Shown: positions 47,734 through 60,520, counted from the first letter of the stretch. The stretch: DNA of 64,000 nt from Serripes groenlandicus (GCA_031761405.1 JASEVX010000001.1:110417643-110481642); one strand, 5' to 3'. Notes: generated from the sequence alone by a model not told the origin. Numbers and translations are program-made.

Positions 47734-50045
47734 GAACTCAATTCAATTCAAAACTTATTATTTCCATACTTTTGCCTGAAATATATATGTTTATATCTTC
47801 CCACTTGTAAACGCATTTTGACCCATCTTCAGCAGACGTTATTAGAAAACATTGTGGCGAAATGAGAATGTTTTCATAATGAACAATTCTTCCATTTGCC
47901 ACAATATTATCAATTCAATGCATTACATATTTTAGTTTCAGTGTCTTTTGAATGCTGGTCTGTTCTTGTGCGAAGGGAATCTCTTTTCTTGTTGAATGGA
48001 ATGTCTGTTTTTGTAGTAAGGGAATGTCATTTATTGTGGAAAGGGAATGTCTGTTCTAGTGGTACGGGAATGTATTTTCTTGCTCTAAGGGAATGTCTGT
48101 TCTAGTGGTACGGGAATGATTTTTCTTGCGGTAAGGGAATGTCTGTGCTTGTTGTAAGGGAATGTCTGTTCTCGTGGTAAGGGAATATATTTTCTTTTGG
48201 TTAGGGAATGTCTGTTCTTGTGGTAAGGGAATGTTTGTTCTTGCGGTAACGGAATGTCTGTTCTTGTTGTAAGGGATTTTTTGTTATTGTGGTAAGGGAA
48301 TATCTTTTCTTGTGAGGGAATGTCTGTTCTTGTAGTAAGGGAATGTCTATTCTTGTGGTAAGGGAATGTCCGTTTTTGCGGTAAGGGAATGTCTGCTCTT
48401 GTGGTAAGGGAATGTCTGTTCTTGTTGTTAGGGAATGTCTGTTCTTGCGGTAAGGGAATATATTTTCTTGTGGTTAGGGAATGTCTGTTCTTGTGGTAAG
48501 GGAATATCTTTTCTTGTAGTTAGGGATATCTTTTCTTGTGGAAAGGGAATATCTTTTCTTGTGGTAAGGGAATATCTGTGCTTGTGGTTAGGGAATGCCT
48601 TTCTTGCGGTAAGGGAATATTTGTTCTTGTGGTAAGGGAATGTCTGTTCTTGTTGTAAGGGAATGTCTGTTCTTGTGGTGAGGGAATGTCTGTCCTTGTT
48701 GTAAGGGAATGTCTGTTCTCGTGGTAAGGGAATATATTTTCTTTTGGTTAGGGAATGTCTGTTCTTGTGGTAAGGGAATGTCTGTTCTTGCGCTAAGGGA
48801 ATGTCTGTTCTTGTTGTAAGGGATTGTCTGTTCTTGTGGTAAGGGAATATCTTTGCTTGTGAGGGAATGTCTGTTCTTGTAGTAAGGGAATGTCTATTCT
48901 TGTGGTAAGGGAATGCCCGTTCTTGCGGTAAGGGAATGTCTGTTCTTGCGGTAAGGGAATGTCTGTTATTGTTGTTAGGGAATGTCTGTTCTTGTGGTAA
49001 GGGAATGTCTGTTCTTGCGGTAAGGGAATATCTTTTATTGTGGTTAGGAAATGTCTGTTTTTGTGGTAAGGGAATATCTTTTCTAGTGGTTAGGGAATAT
49101 CTTTTCTTGTGGTAAGGGAATATCTTTTCTTGTGGTAAGGGAATATCTGTTCTTGTGGTTAGGGAATGCCTTTCTTGCGGTTAGGGAATATCTTTTCTTG
49201 TGGTAATGGAATGTCTGTTCTTGTGGTAAGGGAATGTCTGTTATTGTTGTTAGGGAATATCTGTTCTTGTGGTAAGGGAATGTCTGTTCGTGTGGTAAGG
49301 AAATATCTGTTCTTGCGGTAAGGGAATATCTTTTATTGTGGTAAGGGAATGTCTGTTCTTGTGGTAAGGGAATGTCTGTTATTGTGGTAAGGGAATGTCT
49401 GTTATTGTTGTTAGGGAATGTCTGTTTTTGTGGTAAGGGAATGTTTGTTCTTGGGGTAAGGGAATTACTGTTCTTGTGGTAAGGGAGTGTCTGTTCTTGT
49501 GGTTAGGGAATGTATGTTCTTGTTGTTAGGGAATATCTGTTCTTGTGGTAAGGGAATGTCTGTTCTTGTGGTAAGGAAATGTCTGTTCTTGCGGTAAGGG
49601 AATATCTTTTCTTGTGGTTAGGGAATATCTTTTCTTGTGGTTAGGGAATGTCTTTTCTTGCGGTAAGGGAATATCTTTTCTTGTGGTAAGGGAATGTCTG
49701 TTATTGTTGTTAGGGAATGTCTGTTTTTGTGGTGAGGGAATGTCTGTTTTTGTGGTAAGGGAAGGTCTGTTCTTGTGGTAAGACAATGTCTGTTCTTGGG
49801 GTAAGGGAATGTCTGTTATTGTTGTTAGGGAATGTCTGTTTTTGTGGTGAGGGAATGTCTGTTTTTGTGGTAAGGGAATGTCTGTTCTTGGGGTACTTGT
49901 GGTGAGGGAATGTCTGTTTTTGCAGTAAGGGAATATCTGTTTTTGCGGTAAGGGAATGTCTGTTCTTGTGGTAAGGGAATGTCTGTTCTTGAGGTGAGGG
50001 AGTGTCTGTTCTTGTTTTAAGGGAATGTCTTTTCTTTTGGCGAGA
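47734..50045 (+). repeat. 23 bp minisatellite, block 2, beginning with a copy of the MITE-derived unit
   Basis: 47734-47940 repeats 46478-46692 (e.g. 'cttcagcagacgttattaga' at 46571 and 47827), and the minisatellite then resumes for about 90 units. See the finding on the 1256 bp duplication. Confidence 0.93.
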
Positions 50046-50154
50046 AAGAAATGAGAGAAGTTGGAATTGGTTTGCCTTATGGGTGTCTATCAATATTAAC
50101 TAAAGTACCGGAAAAAACCTGTTCCTAAATATGGGCGGTGATACAGGAAAAACA

Positions 50155-50655
50155 ACTTTATTATGCCCGTGCATCCATACTAACCGATAAATGTAGTTAA
50201 CTATATGCCCGTGCATCCATACTAACCGATAAACGTAGTTAACTATATGCCCGTGCATCCATACTAATCGATAAATGTAGTTAACTATATGCCCGTGCAT
50301 CCATACTAACCGATAAATGTAGTTAACTATATGCCCGTACATCCATACTAACCGGTAAATGTAGTTAAATATATGCCCGTGCATCCATACTAACCGGTAA
50401 ATGTAGTTAACTATATGCCTGTGCATCCATACTAACCGGTAAATGTAGTTAACTATATGCCCGTGCATCCATACTAATCGATAAACGTAGTTAACTATAT
50501 GCCCGTGCATCCATACTAACCGGTAAATGTAGTTAACTATATGCCCGTGCATCCATACTAACCGGTAAATGGAGTTAACTATATGCCCGTGCATCCATAC
50601 TAACCGATAAATGTAGTTAACTATATGCCCGTGCAACCATACTAACCGATAGTGT
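50155..50655 (-). repeat. 45 bp tandem array, 11 copies, open in one frame
   Basis: Unit tatgcccgtgcatccatact + aaccgataaatgtagttaac + tatat. On the minus strand it gives an uninterrupted 226-codon frame (50100-50780) of 15-residue units YRLVWMHGHIVNYIY, with variation mostly at third positions or conservative. No homologue recognised; a satellite is the default reading. Confidence 0.9.
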
Positions 50656-50659
50656 TTAC

Positions 50660-51180
50660 CAGAACTGTTTGCCAGTAGTTTCGTAAGCGTAATTTGGTCA
50701 GGGTCTGTACTCATCGAATATGCTCTCTTTTGTTTTCCAGCAGCCGCGCTCATACATACAGTTATATAAGTACAGACCATGCGGTGTCAAACAATCATGG
50801 ATGTATATTTGGATCAGATAAAACAGATGCGTGGCTTACCTACACATTTATGCTTGTTTTGTTTTCCTGGAACTCAGATTATTTTTATTTGAATGAATAT
50901 GGTTTAATCTCGAAATATCGCAAATAGAAATTTGATGTCATGATTTCTATAGTTGCTTGGTAACGTGATTAAAACGAAGGTATCTTGATGTTTAATTTTT
51001 TTTAAGCTTCATTTTTGAATATTATTTCTATTTTGTCATTCTCAATCCTTTTTATGACTTCGACTGAACTACTTTTTTTGTATTCGTCTCTTCTATACAA
51101 AATCGTAGCAGAGTTGTAGTTTTTCTGTTTTTTTCTTCGAATGCGTTGAATTGCGAAGAATAATTGAGTCGTGTCCATAC
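50660..51180. other. no recognised feature
   Basis: AT-rich spacer; open frames lack splice context or recognisable product. Confidence 0.4.
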
Positions 51181-51350
51181 TTAACCCTTTCCCACATACA
51201 AAGAATCTGCAGCAGACGACTTCGAAAATAGTTGGGCAAAAATATGGTAAATCTCTGTAGATACACATTGATCTGGATAATCGTTGCGAGCGCCCCGTAG
51301 TTGGCTGTAAATAAGCGCCGCTGAGTTGTTAGCTGCAGCATCAGAAAAAG
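51181..51350 (-). mobile_element. piggyBac-type MITE, left part
   Basis: TTAA at 51181-51184, 'ccctttcccacatacaaaga', 'tctgcagcagacgacttcga'. The remainder is replaced by unrelated sequence. Confidence 0.7.
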
Positions 51351-51589
51351 TTTATTTAAATTTTGATTTTTAAGATAATAATTAAAATGATAACATCATG
51401 CAGCCAACTCTTGCAGCATACGACTTTTGAAGACATTCGCAGGAAAGGATACGTATCTCAAAGGGTATATTATAAAATAGAAACACGAATAGAAAATGGT
51501 AATCAACTTCCTGTAGGTGTAAAGTTACATGCACGATCATTAAAGGGACATTCTCACGATTCTTGGTGGTAGGTAGAGGTTTCAAGTGA

Positions 51590-52200
51590 GTATCAGCAAT
51601 TAACATGCCCGACATTAAAATGGACTCGTTTACGAACATATAAAGGAATAGAGGTTTTCGTGTCCGACATTAAATTACATGCCCGACAATAAAAGGGACT
51701 CTCTCGGGGTTTTTGTTTGGTAGTGGGGACATCTAAAGGAGTAGAGGTTTTACGTGTCCGACATTAAATTACATGCCCGACAATAAAAGTGACTCTCTCA
51801 CGGTTTTTGGTAGTGGAGACATCGGAAGGAGTAGAGGTTTTACGTGTCCGACATTAAGTTTCATGAACGACAATAAAGGGACTCTCTCACGCTTTTTGAT
51901 AGTGGGAACATCTGAAGGAATAGAGGTTTTACGTGTCATTAAATTACACGCCCGACAATAAAGGGACTCTCTCACGGATTTTGGTAGTGGGAACATCTGA
52001 AGGAATAGAGGTTTTACGTATCCGACATTAAATTACACGCACGACAATAAAAGGGACTCTCTCACGGTTTTTGGACGGTACCTCTAATGGGGACATCTGA
52101 AGTGATATAGGTTTTACATGTCCGACATTAAGTTACATACCCGAGCATTAAGGGGACTTTCGAACGATGCTGAATTGTAGGGAAGTTTTGAGTGTCCGGC
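51590..52200 (+). repeat. ~89 bp tandem repeat, about seven copies
   Basis: Unit gtccgacattaaattacatg + cccgacaataaaagggactc + tctcacggtttttggtagtg + ggaacatctgaaggaataga + ggttttacgt, with a few indels. Confidence 0.92.
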
Positions 52201-52490
52201 ATTACATTGACATTTAAATTTTAAATCTCACATTTTTTGTCAAAATACTGTACTTGCTCAAAAGGTACTCTGATTAATAGAAAATTGATAACATATCTGC
52301 CTGACATAATAATTCAACGTGGAGACTATACATGTATATTGAAGCAGTGTCTTACTCGTGTTAAGGCAAGGTTTTTTGTTAATTTATAGACTTACACCCC
52401 TAGCTTCTTTTTTGTTTTTGCAACTTTTCAGCGTTACACAATTAAATATCCATAAGAATGCTATTATCAAAGAATCTTAACGAAAATATA
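52201..52490. other. no recognised feature
   Basis: AT-rich spacer. Confidence 0.4.
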
Positions 52491-52492
52491 TT

Positions 52493-52675
52493 TTGCAGCA
52501 GACGACTTTGAAATTGTTTGGGCAACAATGGAAAATCTCTACAAATGAACTATAGTTATTGAATGGAGTTGAAAGTATTGTGGCAAACGGAGAAATTCAC
52601 GGTACAGAATGTTTTTAAATGTCGTCTGCTGCAGAAGCACCAACAAGCGTCTGCATGTAGGAAAGTCGCGAGACA
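52493..52675 (-). mobile_element. piggyBac-type MITE, left terminus lost
   Basis: 'ttgcagcagacgactttgaa', 'gtcgtctgctgcagaagcac', 'gcgtctgcatgtaggaaag'. Confidence 0.7.
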
Positions 52676-53011
52676 GTTCCTCAAATAACTAAACGGCTAA
52701 ATGCAGAAATAAATTGGAATTTGCTATATTACCTGTTTTAATAAATGTGTTACCAAAACAATAATAACAAACTATTTCAAACCGATACATGAGAAAATAA
52801 AAGAAACTTAAAGACACATTAAAATGTCTCCCAGAATAGTTTCAATGATGCTTTACGAAAAACAACCAAAAGGCATTTGCGACTAGTGCGGATCCAGATC
52901 AGCATGCCCTTCCGCAAAGTCTAATATGAATATGCACTGTTCGCAACTTATTCACGGAAGGTTTCAAGAATGTTGAACTGTTATGAGATAGAATGAATGC
53001 GCAGGCAGATA

Positions 53012-53241
53012 CGAGCCGTCCCACGAGAAAAACCAACATGATGGACTCTGCGTAATGTATCTTTCCAGATCAGCCTGCGCATGGGGATAGATAGAGGTAT
53101 AGAGTAATGATTCCTGAAATAGAAAATCCACAGGAGGCGAAAAGAGTCTGTCCAGGTTAGCCTGTGCGGCATGCTGAGGCCGTCCGTGTTGGATACTTGA
53201 CGCAAAGTCGACAATGTTGGTTTTCTCGTGGAACGGCTCAT
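53012..53241. mobile_element. palindromic MITE 'GAGCCGTTC..' copy 3
   Basis: 'cgagccgtcccacgagaaaa' at left and 'ttctcgtggaacggctcat' at right, the best-preserved terminal inverted repeats of the family. The core 'aatccacaggaggcgaaaag' is shared. Confidence 0.8.
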
Positions 53242-55390
53242 ATATATGTAAACTTGTAATACTTATGTTAAGTTTGGTTTACCTGGAGCGGCAGACCGCT
53301 CAATTACGTTTTCTCTGTATCGAATTTACAACGGAAGATGAATGTGTTTGTGTCTGTTGGACAGTTACCAATGTGATAGGTCGGCTTGAAGATGGGACGA
53401 GCTTTCGTGTTCTACGGGTTTGATGGTTGTTTTGAAATGATCATTAATACTTTTAGGTACAATTTTCAGAAAGTAAACCAAAGTGCAAAAATCAAAGCAC
53501 TGAAAGTACTCGTGGGACGGTCGTGCTGGAATTTGTAACTTAAGGTCAGGCATGCAGATGTATAAGTATGTACATGTACACAGGATATGTTTGTTAACTA
53601 CGAATGCTTTCACTCAACAATGAGATAAGTTACTTAGTTTCAAGTTTCATTTGAATCTGCCCAGGGATGTTTTAATTGACTATGACAACAGCATCAAGAC
53701 CAGATTCCTTTATACCCACTACCAGGGAAGTAGCCAGCATTGACACTTAAGTATGTAAAATCTGCATGATGTAACCGAATGCATGGTCATTGAAGGAGAA
53801 AATGACATAGCAAATCTACCCGGAGAAATTACGCAAAGGAATTACTCTGCTTTGAACTATTTGTTCCGCTTTGGAACTAATTGTTTTGCCGGAGCTGCCT
53901 GTGTTATAAGAACGTAGTAACTCCTAAAAAAAGGTTTAATAATGTTGTTGACTCTGGAATAGATGTCTGTCGAAAACCGTCCCAATAACAACACACATTC
54001 CTTGTTAAGGTTAGGAACTGCACATGTTCATGCGTTCCTGCTGCATAGATTTGAGACGGGTTTAGACCCGGTGTGTGTACGGTTTGGAAGTTAACAACTT
54101 GATCATTCAAACAGTTACACTTACCGACTCCAAATTCGTCGCCTACCTATCCCAAAGCAAATCACCGAAATGTTTTACGACTAATTCAAACCACGGTCTA
54201 CCGTTGTAGATTCAGTACAGTTTGTAATGGAGAAAGGACATTGGTTTCACAAGGGTCAATTCCTATTCACCAGTATGCTGGGAATGCCTAGATGCATATA
54301 TTGCCCTTGTTTTGTTTACAATGTTTTCAACCCCCTCCTGCTAGTGAGACTTCAACAAGTGTATATGGGAAAGGGTTATTACACTGATTTCTTGCAAACG
54401 TAATCATCTCTTATTTAAGCCTTATTTATATATCTTATCTGTTACTATACCTCAAAGATGTGTTTATTTGGGAAAGGGTTAATTACCTAATTAGCTATAA
54501 CTTTAGATAGGAGGTATATTCGAAATGTATTCAGTATTGTGATTTTAAGCTATTATTTCCAGGGATTTTTACATGGATGATTATACAACTGAATACTTGG
54601 AAAAGGAATAGACACTACTGAAGAAATTTGGGCTAACATAACAGTTCGCAGTAACATCGCGTGTTATGTACATGGCATTTTTTTAGAAAGTAAGCTACTC
54701 GTGTTAATTGTTGTGGCAAGATGTTGAACCGTAGATTGGAAAAAGAAATTTTATTATTTGCGTACAATCTGTTTAAGATGCAACACAGTCAGGTCGGCCG
54801 AAGACAGCAGCGTGTGACAAAAACGTATTGAAGATAACAGGAATTATCAAAATAATGCTAGAAAGATATACAGTACGTGATACTGCATACATTGTTGGTA
54901 TTTCATTATAACCGGTCCATTTCAATATAAAGATAATCTTGAAAGTTAGGAATGTTGTGCCCCCATGTATTTACTTGTAACCTCAAAAAAAGTTACATGT
55001 TATAATTGCAAAAATGATCCCAAACTATAACAAAAAGTTTGTTTTTTCTTTAAAATATTGTTAACTGTGGTTAAACCTGGTGAAAACACTATGGACCATC
55101 ATAATTGACAAAAGGTCAATACATGTAATTGCCCTATAACGAAATATGAAGACTGTGAATGCCATATTCTTCTGTGGCACAGGCCTAGCAGTCAAGATAA
55201 CAGTAACATGGGGCCGAAGTGTCAATGGAAGGTACTGCCGTGTTGTTGCATAGAACTATTGGTTCTAAGTACAACGAAAGACGTCGCCCAGTCACAGGTT
55301 TCGAACATGTTCGATTGTTGCATGACAATACTCCAACGCAAACCTAATTGAGACTATGAGCTAAAAGACAGCATTATGTGTGTGTGCAGG
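53242..55390. other. 2.1 kb without recognised gene
   Basis: AT-rich. Two small MITE ends occur, 'tatatgggaaagggttatta' (54361-54380) and 'tttgggaaagggttaattac' (54468-54487). Minus-strand frame 53904-54110 has no recognisable motif. I see no splice-flanked exon. Confidence 0.5.
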
Positions 55391-55394
55391 ACTT

Positions 55395-55770
55395 GTGCTT
55401 TCCTGTCTCCAATTTAAAGTTAAACGGTAAGAACAAAGATCTATAGAATTCTGTTGGCCATGAGATTCCAGGACTTTCGGTGTCGTCTCTTAGATTGTGA
55501 GATATTCTTCTTTGTCTTTTAGGAAGGGGTCTTTGAAGATATTCTGGAGCTAAGTGTTGTGTAATTTTGTACATCAAGATTGATTTGTGTTGTTGTTTTC
55601 TTTTGTCAAGAGTTTCCCAATTAAAATCACTATAAAGACGATCTATGTTACATAGCTGTGTTGCCCCTGTTATAATACGGGCAGCTTCAACTTGTACAGG
55701 CTTTTATTCGTTTTTGAGAACGTTGGTACAGTTACCCCAGACGATGTCTGCATATTCTAAACAAGAAATA
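55395..55770 (-). pseudogene. LINE reverse-transcriptase C-terminal remnant
   Basis: Read on the minus strand: LEYADIVWGNCTNVLKNE, a stop, then VEAARIITGATQLCNIDRLY, FNWETLDKRKQQHKSILMYK, APEYLQRPLP and RRISHNLRDDTE. This is the usual order of the region following the reverse-transcriptase domain in jockey/RTE-like non-LTR elements. One in-frame stop and no 5' part: a truncated, dead copy. Confidence 0.75.
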
Positions 55771-56405
55771 TCTTTAAAAAAGATAAACGGCGATCAATAT
55801 GAGAAAACACTAAGAAATGGATCATGCGCATTCACGGCCGAGAATACGTCACATGACTGGAGATTGCGCGAGGCTCCCAAGAGGTGTATAAGTTTAAATT
55901 GACGATAAATAACTGAAAACTTATCATGTTTCAAGAATTATTAATATTTTGCTCTTAAATACTATATTGCATACGCTTTCACTGAAATTTATTTCTTAAG
56001 GTAAACAAATAAAGGTTAGTGTGCAAAACATTTCATTTTAAAACTTCACCTTATTAGTGCCTCTCGTATGATCGCCATCTTAACTATAAACCAATCAAAA
56101 CGTATCATTTCATTTATTTCTTCGACATTATTCATTAAATACAACATTTGATTGGTCTAAAATCTAGATCATTTGTTTAACATGTATGTCAACACTGAGG
56201 TTAAACAGCTATCGCCGAAAGAGGACGTATACCAATCAGGTAAGTTCTTTCGAGACTCTTCTTATTTAAGAGAAACTTTAATGATGTAAGGATGCATATT
56301 CGTTGCCACGCTGTTGTTAGGATTCTTGGTATTTGCATTTTCCATCTGCTGTCTTCAGAAAAAAATGAGACCGATGTTGCGATATTCGTTCACTGTTGAC
56401 GTATG
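55771..56405. other. no recognised feature
   Basis: AT-rich spacer; the frame at 55645-55902 overlaps the LINE remnant on the other strand. Confidence 0.4.
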
Positions 56406-56406
56406 T

Positions 56407-56785
56407 GTGTCGTTGAAGTTTAGCGGCGGATGGGGGTAGGTTTGTGTCGTTGAAGTTTAGCGGTGGATGGGGGTTTGATTTGTGTCGTTGAAGTTTAGCG
56501 GCGAATGGGGTTAGGTTTGTGTCGTTGAAGTTTAGTGGCAGATGGGGGTAGGTTTGTGTTGTTGAAGTTTAGCGGCGGGTGGTGGTAGGTTTGTGTCGTT
56601 GAAGTTTAGTGGCGGATTGGGGTAGGTTTGTGTCGTTGAAGTTTAGCGGCGGATGGTGGTAGGTTAGTGTCGTTGAAGTTTAGCGGCGGATGGTGGTAGG
56701 TTAGTGTCGTTGAAGTTTAGCGGCGGATGGGGGTAGGTTTGTTTCGTTGAAGTTTAGCGGCGGATGGGGGTAGGTTTGTGTCTTT
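56407..56785 (+). repeat. 37 bp tandem repeat, ten copies
   Basis: Unit gtgtcgttgaagtttagcgg + cggatgggggtaggttt; units nearly identical, G/T-rich. Confidence 0.95.
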
Positions 56786-56884
56786 TCAGGGTGAAGATCA
56801 TAGTTTCGGTTTTAGTAGGCTTGAAATTTACAAACTATAAGCAAAGCACGTAAGCAAAGCACGTGAGAAATGAGGGAGGAATTA

Positions 56885-57098
56885 TTAACCCTTTCCCACA
56901 TACAGCAAATCTGCAGAAGATGACTTTGAAAACACTTAGTAAAACATATGGAAACTATCTTTAAATGAAGTAACACTTATTGAATACAGTTGAAAACATT
57001 GTGACAAAAGAAAATCATTATCCTTTTGCCACACTGTTTTCAAAAGATATCTGGCGAAGAGGCTCCAGAAAACGTCTGCATGTGGGGAAAATGGCTAA
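56885..57098 (-). mobile_element. piggyBac-type MITE, CCCACATA subfamily
   Basis: TTAA at 56885-56888, 'gcaaatctgcagaagatgac', end 'ctgcatgtggggaaaatggc'. The same subfamily as the copy cut by the window end. Confidence 0.75.
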
Positions 57099-57119
57099 AT
57101 TTAAGCTAACGAGAGCAGA

Positions 57120-57152
57120 TACGACAACAACAACAACAACAACAACAACAAC
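57120..57152 (+). repeat. (acaaca)n microsatellite
   Basis: About 11 copies of the trinucleotide 'aca'/'caa'. Confidence 0.85.
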
Positions 57153-57283
57153 TATCACATTCGTCAGTGCTCTGATTGACATCGTGCCTGACCGAAATAA
57201 AAGGAGAAGAACATGCGAGTTGTGGCATATAACGAGACTGTGTCAACAAAATACCGTGAAATGCTACAATATGTATGTTATCC

Positions 57284-57510
57284 TTAACTCTTTTCCACAT
57301 ACAACAAATCTGCAGCAGACGACCTTGAAAACATTTAGTCAAAATTCAAAAATAGGACAACGCTTTAAATAAATAAAATATGTATTATTGAATGAAGTTG
57401 AAAACATTGCGGTGAAAGCAGAACTTGCTGATAATGAGCATTTTTTCCTTTTGCCACAAGGTTTTCCAAAAAGAGGCGTCAGAAAAAAGTTTTATGATGG
57501 AACGGGTCAA
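57284..57510 (-). mobile_element. piggyBac-type MITE, diverged
   Basis: TTAA at 57284-57287, 'cttttccacatacaacaaat', 'ctgcagcagacgaccttgaa', 'aaagaggcgtcagaaaaaag'. Confidence 0.7.
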
Positions 57511-58139
57511 GTCTGATCTCGTTGAATCCCTGCAATTAACATATTACATATCATCCGTTGACACATTCTTTCGGAGCTTAATATTTATAAATGAAAATCC
57601 AACACTGTAGATCGAGATTAGACCGCGTGAATATACACGGCAGTTCTTGATCTATACTGTTCGCAATAGTAGTTTTATTTTCTAGCATAGCATGATGCGC
57701 AGTATCCGGGTTAAATAGTATAGTTCACGCATATTGTGTATTTATAGGTGTCAATCCTAACAGCGGCACCGGGGTTAAATCGTTTTAGTTCACGCAGACT
57801 GTGTATTTATAGAAGTCAAATCCTCACTTTGTTAAATTTAAACCGTTTTTGGGATAGGGGCGTTTCGCCACTATCTCATAGCGAAGCTGCTTTCGAAAAG
57901 TCGAATTTAAAGCTGCAACCGCAGTCCACATGTGTATACCTACACCAAAATCGAGTTTTGATTGGTTATAATCTGCCTTTTCAACGATTTCATTGGTTCG
58001 ACCGAATCACAAAACCCTCCGCTGCATAAATTTATGAGACAAAATAGTTTCTATGAATGAAACTCACTCTGAACTATGGTTGACCTTAAGGTCAGTAGTG
58101 TGAGGTAACGTCGACCGTTCTGTGACCCCATTAGTTTAC
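57511..58139. other. no gene recognised; local duplication
   Basis: 'gttcacgcatattgtgtatt' (57723) and 'gttcacgcagactgtgtatt' (57789) form a ~66 bp imperfect tandem pair including 'tataggtgtcaatcct' / 'tatagaagtcaaatcct'. No gene motif. Confidence 0.5.
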
Positions 58140-58960
58140 AACAGTCGACTTATAGAGAAATGTGCAAAGCACTGTAAATACAATTATTGAAAGGAGTTGA
58201 AACCATTGTGGCAAAAGTAGAAATTGCCTACGAAAAGCAATTTCGCCTTTTGTCACAATGTTTTCGATTGTCGTCTGCTGCACATGCGTCTGTAGGCGGA
58301 AAATGGTTACATCCTTCCCATGGAAGCGGAACCCTTTCCGTGATACTATAACAGTTCGAATATTTAAAAAATATTGTTGAAAATGGAGCTATTGCTGACA
58401 ATGAGCAATTCCTCCTTTTCACACAATGCTTTCAAACACGTTTCAAATTAATTCTTTTCATATTTAAACGTTTTACTATGGACGTTCTTTCCCTCTTTCT
58501 CCCTTCCGGACACATTTTGAATAACATGCTAGAGATGAATGATTACGAGCAAGTTTGCCTTACATCAAGGGGAAAAATATATAGTTGAAACCTTTGTGGA
58601 AAAAGAGGAAATGGGTCATGATAAACAATTCTGCAGCCGTCTGCTGCAAATGCGTCAAAAAGCGACTGTAAGCGGGAAAGGGTTGAACTGTTCCCGTTAT
58701 AGCTACTTAGTTACAAACAAATGTTGAAAGTATATTTGCAAACGGAGCAATTGCTGACAATGAGCAATTTCTCCTTTTCAAACAATGCTTTGAAACATGA
58801 ATCAAATTGTTTCTATAACCTAGATAACGAAAACATTTGTCTACAGTTATTATTTTAACCTTTGCCCCTTTTAGACACATTTGACTAACCTTAACAGATG
58901 AATGATAATCAACAAGTTTGTCTTTTTCCACAATGTTTTCATCACTATTCAAAATCATAC
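58140..58960. mobile_element. cluster of four decayed piggyBac-type MITEs
   Basis: Pieces at 58140-58308 ('gtcgtctgctgcacatgcgt'), 58310-58470 ('aaccctttccgtgatac', hairpin 'attgctgacaatgagcaatt'), 58498-58685 ('gccgtctgctgcaaatgcgt' .. 'gcgggaaagggttg') and 58686-58960 (a second 'attgctgacaatgagcaatt', then 'aacctttgccccttttagac'). Confidence 0.65.
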
Positions 58961-59261
58961 TTTTATTAATTCAGGTCAATAGTTATGCCTTAGTTCAATG
59001 TTGTTTGCTGTATATTTAGTCTATGTGGTCAAGGTTAAGGAATACTGTAAACAAACTTGTTACAACATAATTCGTCCAAAGAGAGAGGTCCTACTGTGTA
59101 TACATGCCATGAAATAATGTTACAAACGGTCTCACCGCTACTGGGGAATTGTTGGTAAAACAGGTCGCGTTTTGTGTTGAATATTCTCATGTGTCGCTGT
59201 ATGTAGACCCTACTAGGAAATAGAAATTAAATCTACAAATTATAGATAAGTTAATTTCAAC

Positions 59262-59515
59262 ATTGATTGATTGGGATTTAACGCCGTTTTTAACATTTCT
59301 TCAGTCATATCACGGCGGCCAGTTCACCTACAAATGTATTTCCTGGTTTTCTCAAACCAGTACTGCTCACAACAATCTTCCCAAGCAACTGGCTGCGTTT
59401 CCACATAGACTTAGCCATTGGTGAAAGACGAATGACGCATGTCGCATTGACTTTTGTCAAACGTCGGAAAGAAATTTGGCCGAATTTGTCAACACATCCG
59501 AGTTATAACCGCAAG
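59262..59515 (-). mobile_element. tRNA-derived SINE (minus), 5' part eroded
   Basis: On the plus strand it reads 'attgattgattgggatttaa' (tail), 'gtcatatcacggcggccagt' and 'tgacgcatgtcgcattgact', i.e. the inverse of the 26613 copy. The tRNA-like head is weak. Confidence 0.75.
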
Positions 59516-60520
59516 GTCATTATTTATTTTATTATTGAGAAGCTTCTAGCGATTTTGGGACTAAAATTATAATGTATATGCATTTGCGTTAATTTAAGAC
59601 TCAACGTTCATCAACGTGTAATATAGTCCTAGATGTATCTGTTGACAAATAAACTAGAAATGTAGTCTAAATAGGTTTTTGAAAATTAACCTTGACGGTC
59701 CGGTCCCGTTTCGGAAATACAATTAAATTGCAAATACTTTACAAATACCATAATCTAAGCTGACGTGTTTTGACGCATCGAACCAGTCTTCTGTAATCAA
59801 TACTTGAGTTGTCTCCATCTGTAAAGCTTGGAGGTATAATCCGGCGTCCGGCCGGCTGTCTGCCTGAATGTGCATTCGTCCGTCCGTCATGGATTGCATG
59901 TATTGGTTAACACGTTGTTTCTGTATGGCAGATTTATTTCAAAGTGGTCACAATTATACCCGTGTGATCAGGAGAACGGCAAAGTACTAGGTACATAACT
60001 CTGGTCTGTTTTTTCAGTTATCTCCATTTTTCCTTATTTAGTTCAGCGATTGTCTCAATTAACTTTCATTGTATCAATTTCAAACTTGGTTTGTATGTAA
60101 CTTATGACCTACAGATTTGCAGTGCACCATTACCATAAATTTAGCATGCTGCGTTTGGAGTGTGTATATTTTTGTCTTTCAATGTTCTCCCTTATTATAT
60201 GCAACACATGCGTTCCGTGAAATTCCCCTTTTCGTTAATGAGTGCTTCCCCAAGATTTGTACTTCGTCAAATCTAGTCTGTTTTTTAGGTGTAAACTCAA
60301 TTTTTTCATTTCTTCGGTTATTGTCTCAATATATGTCCAATATATCAATTTAAGACTTGGTGTATAGGAAACTCAGAGCTGCAATTGTGCAGTGCAAAAG
60401 AAACATAACTCTATCATGCTTTCGATCGTCTTTCATTTATCAGCATGATTACAATATACATTGTTGATCTTTAGTGATTTCTGAACTAGAAATATTTTAA
60501 TTAAGGGTAGCTGCTCGGGT
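59516..60520. repeat. spacer with two ~240 bp related units
   Basis: 'cagttatctccatttttcct' .. 'gattgtctcaattaactttc' .. 'tttcaaacttggtttgtatg' (60017-60100) is echoed by 'ttcggttattgtctcaatat' .. 'tttaagacttggtgtatagg' (60310-60370), each followed by 'ttgcagtgca' / 'gtgcagtgca'. Preceded by 'ccggcgtccggccggctgtc'. A repeat of unknown class. Confidence 0.5.

Noticed and set aside
46696..48635. several 60-75 codon frames on plus and 86-127 codon frames on minus
   Set aside because: By-products of the 23 bp minisatellite (three units = 69 nt).
53904..54110. 68-codon minus-strand frame considered as an early exon of the BMP-like gene
   Set aside because: No signal peptide or prodomain motif and no convincing splice sites in the right phase.
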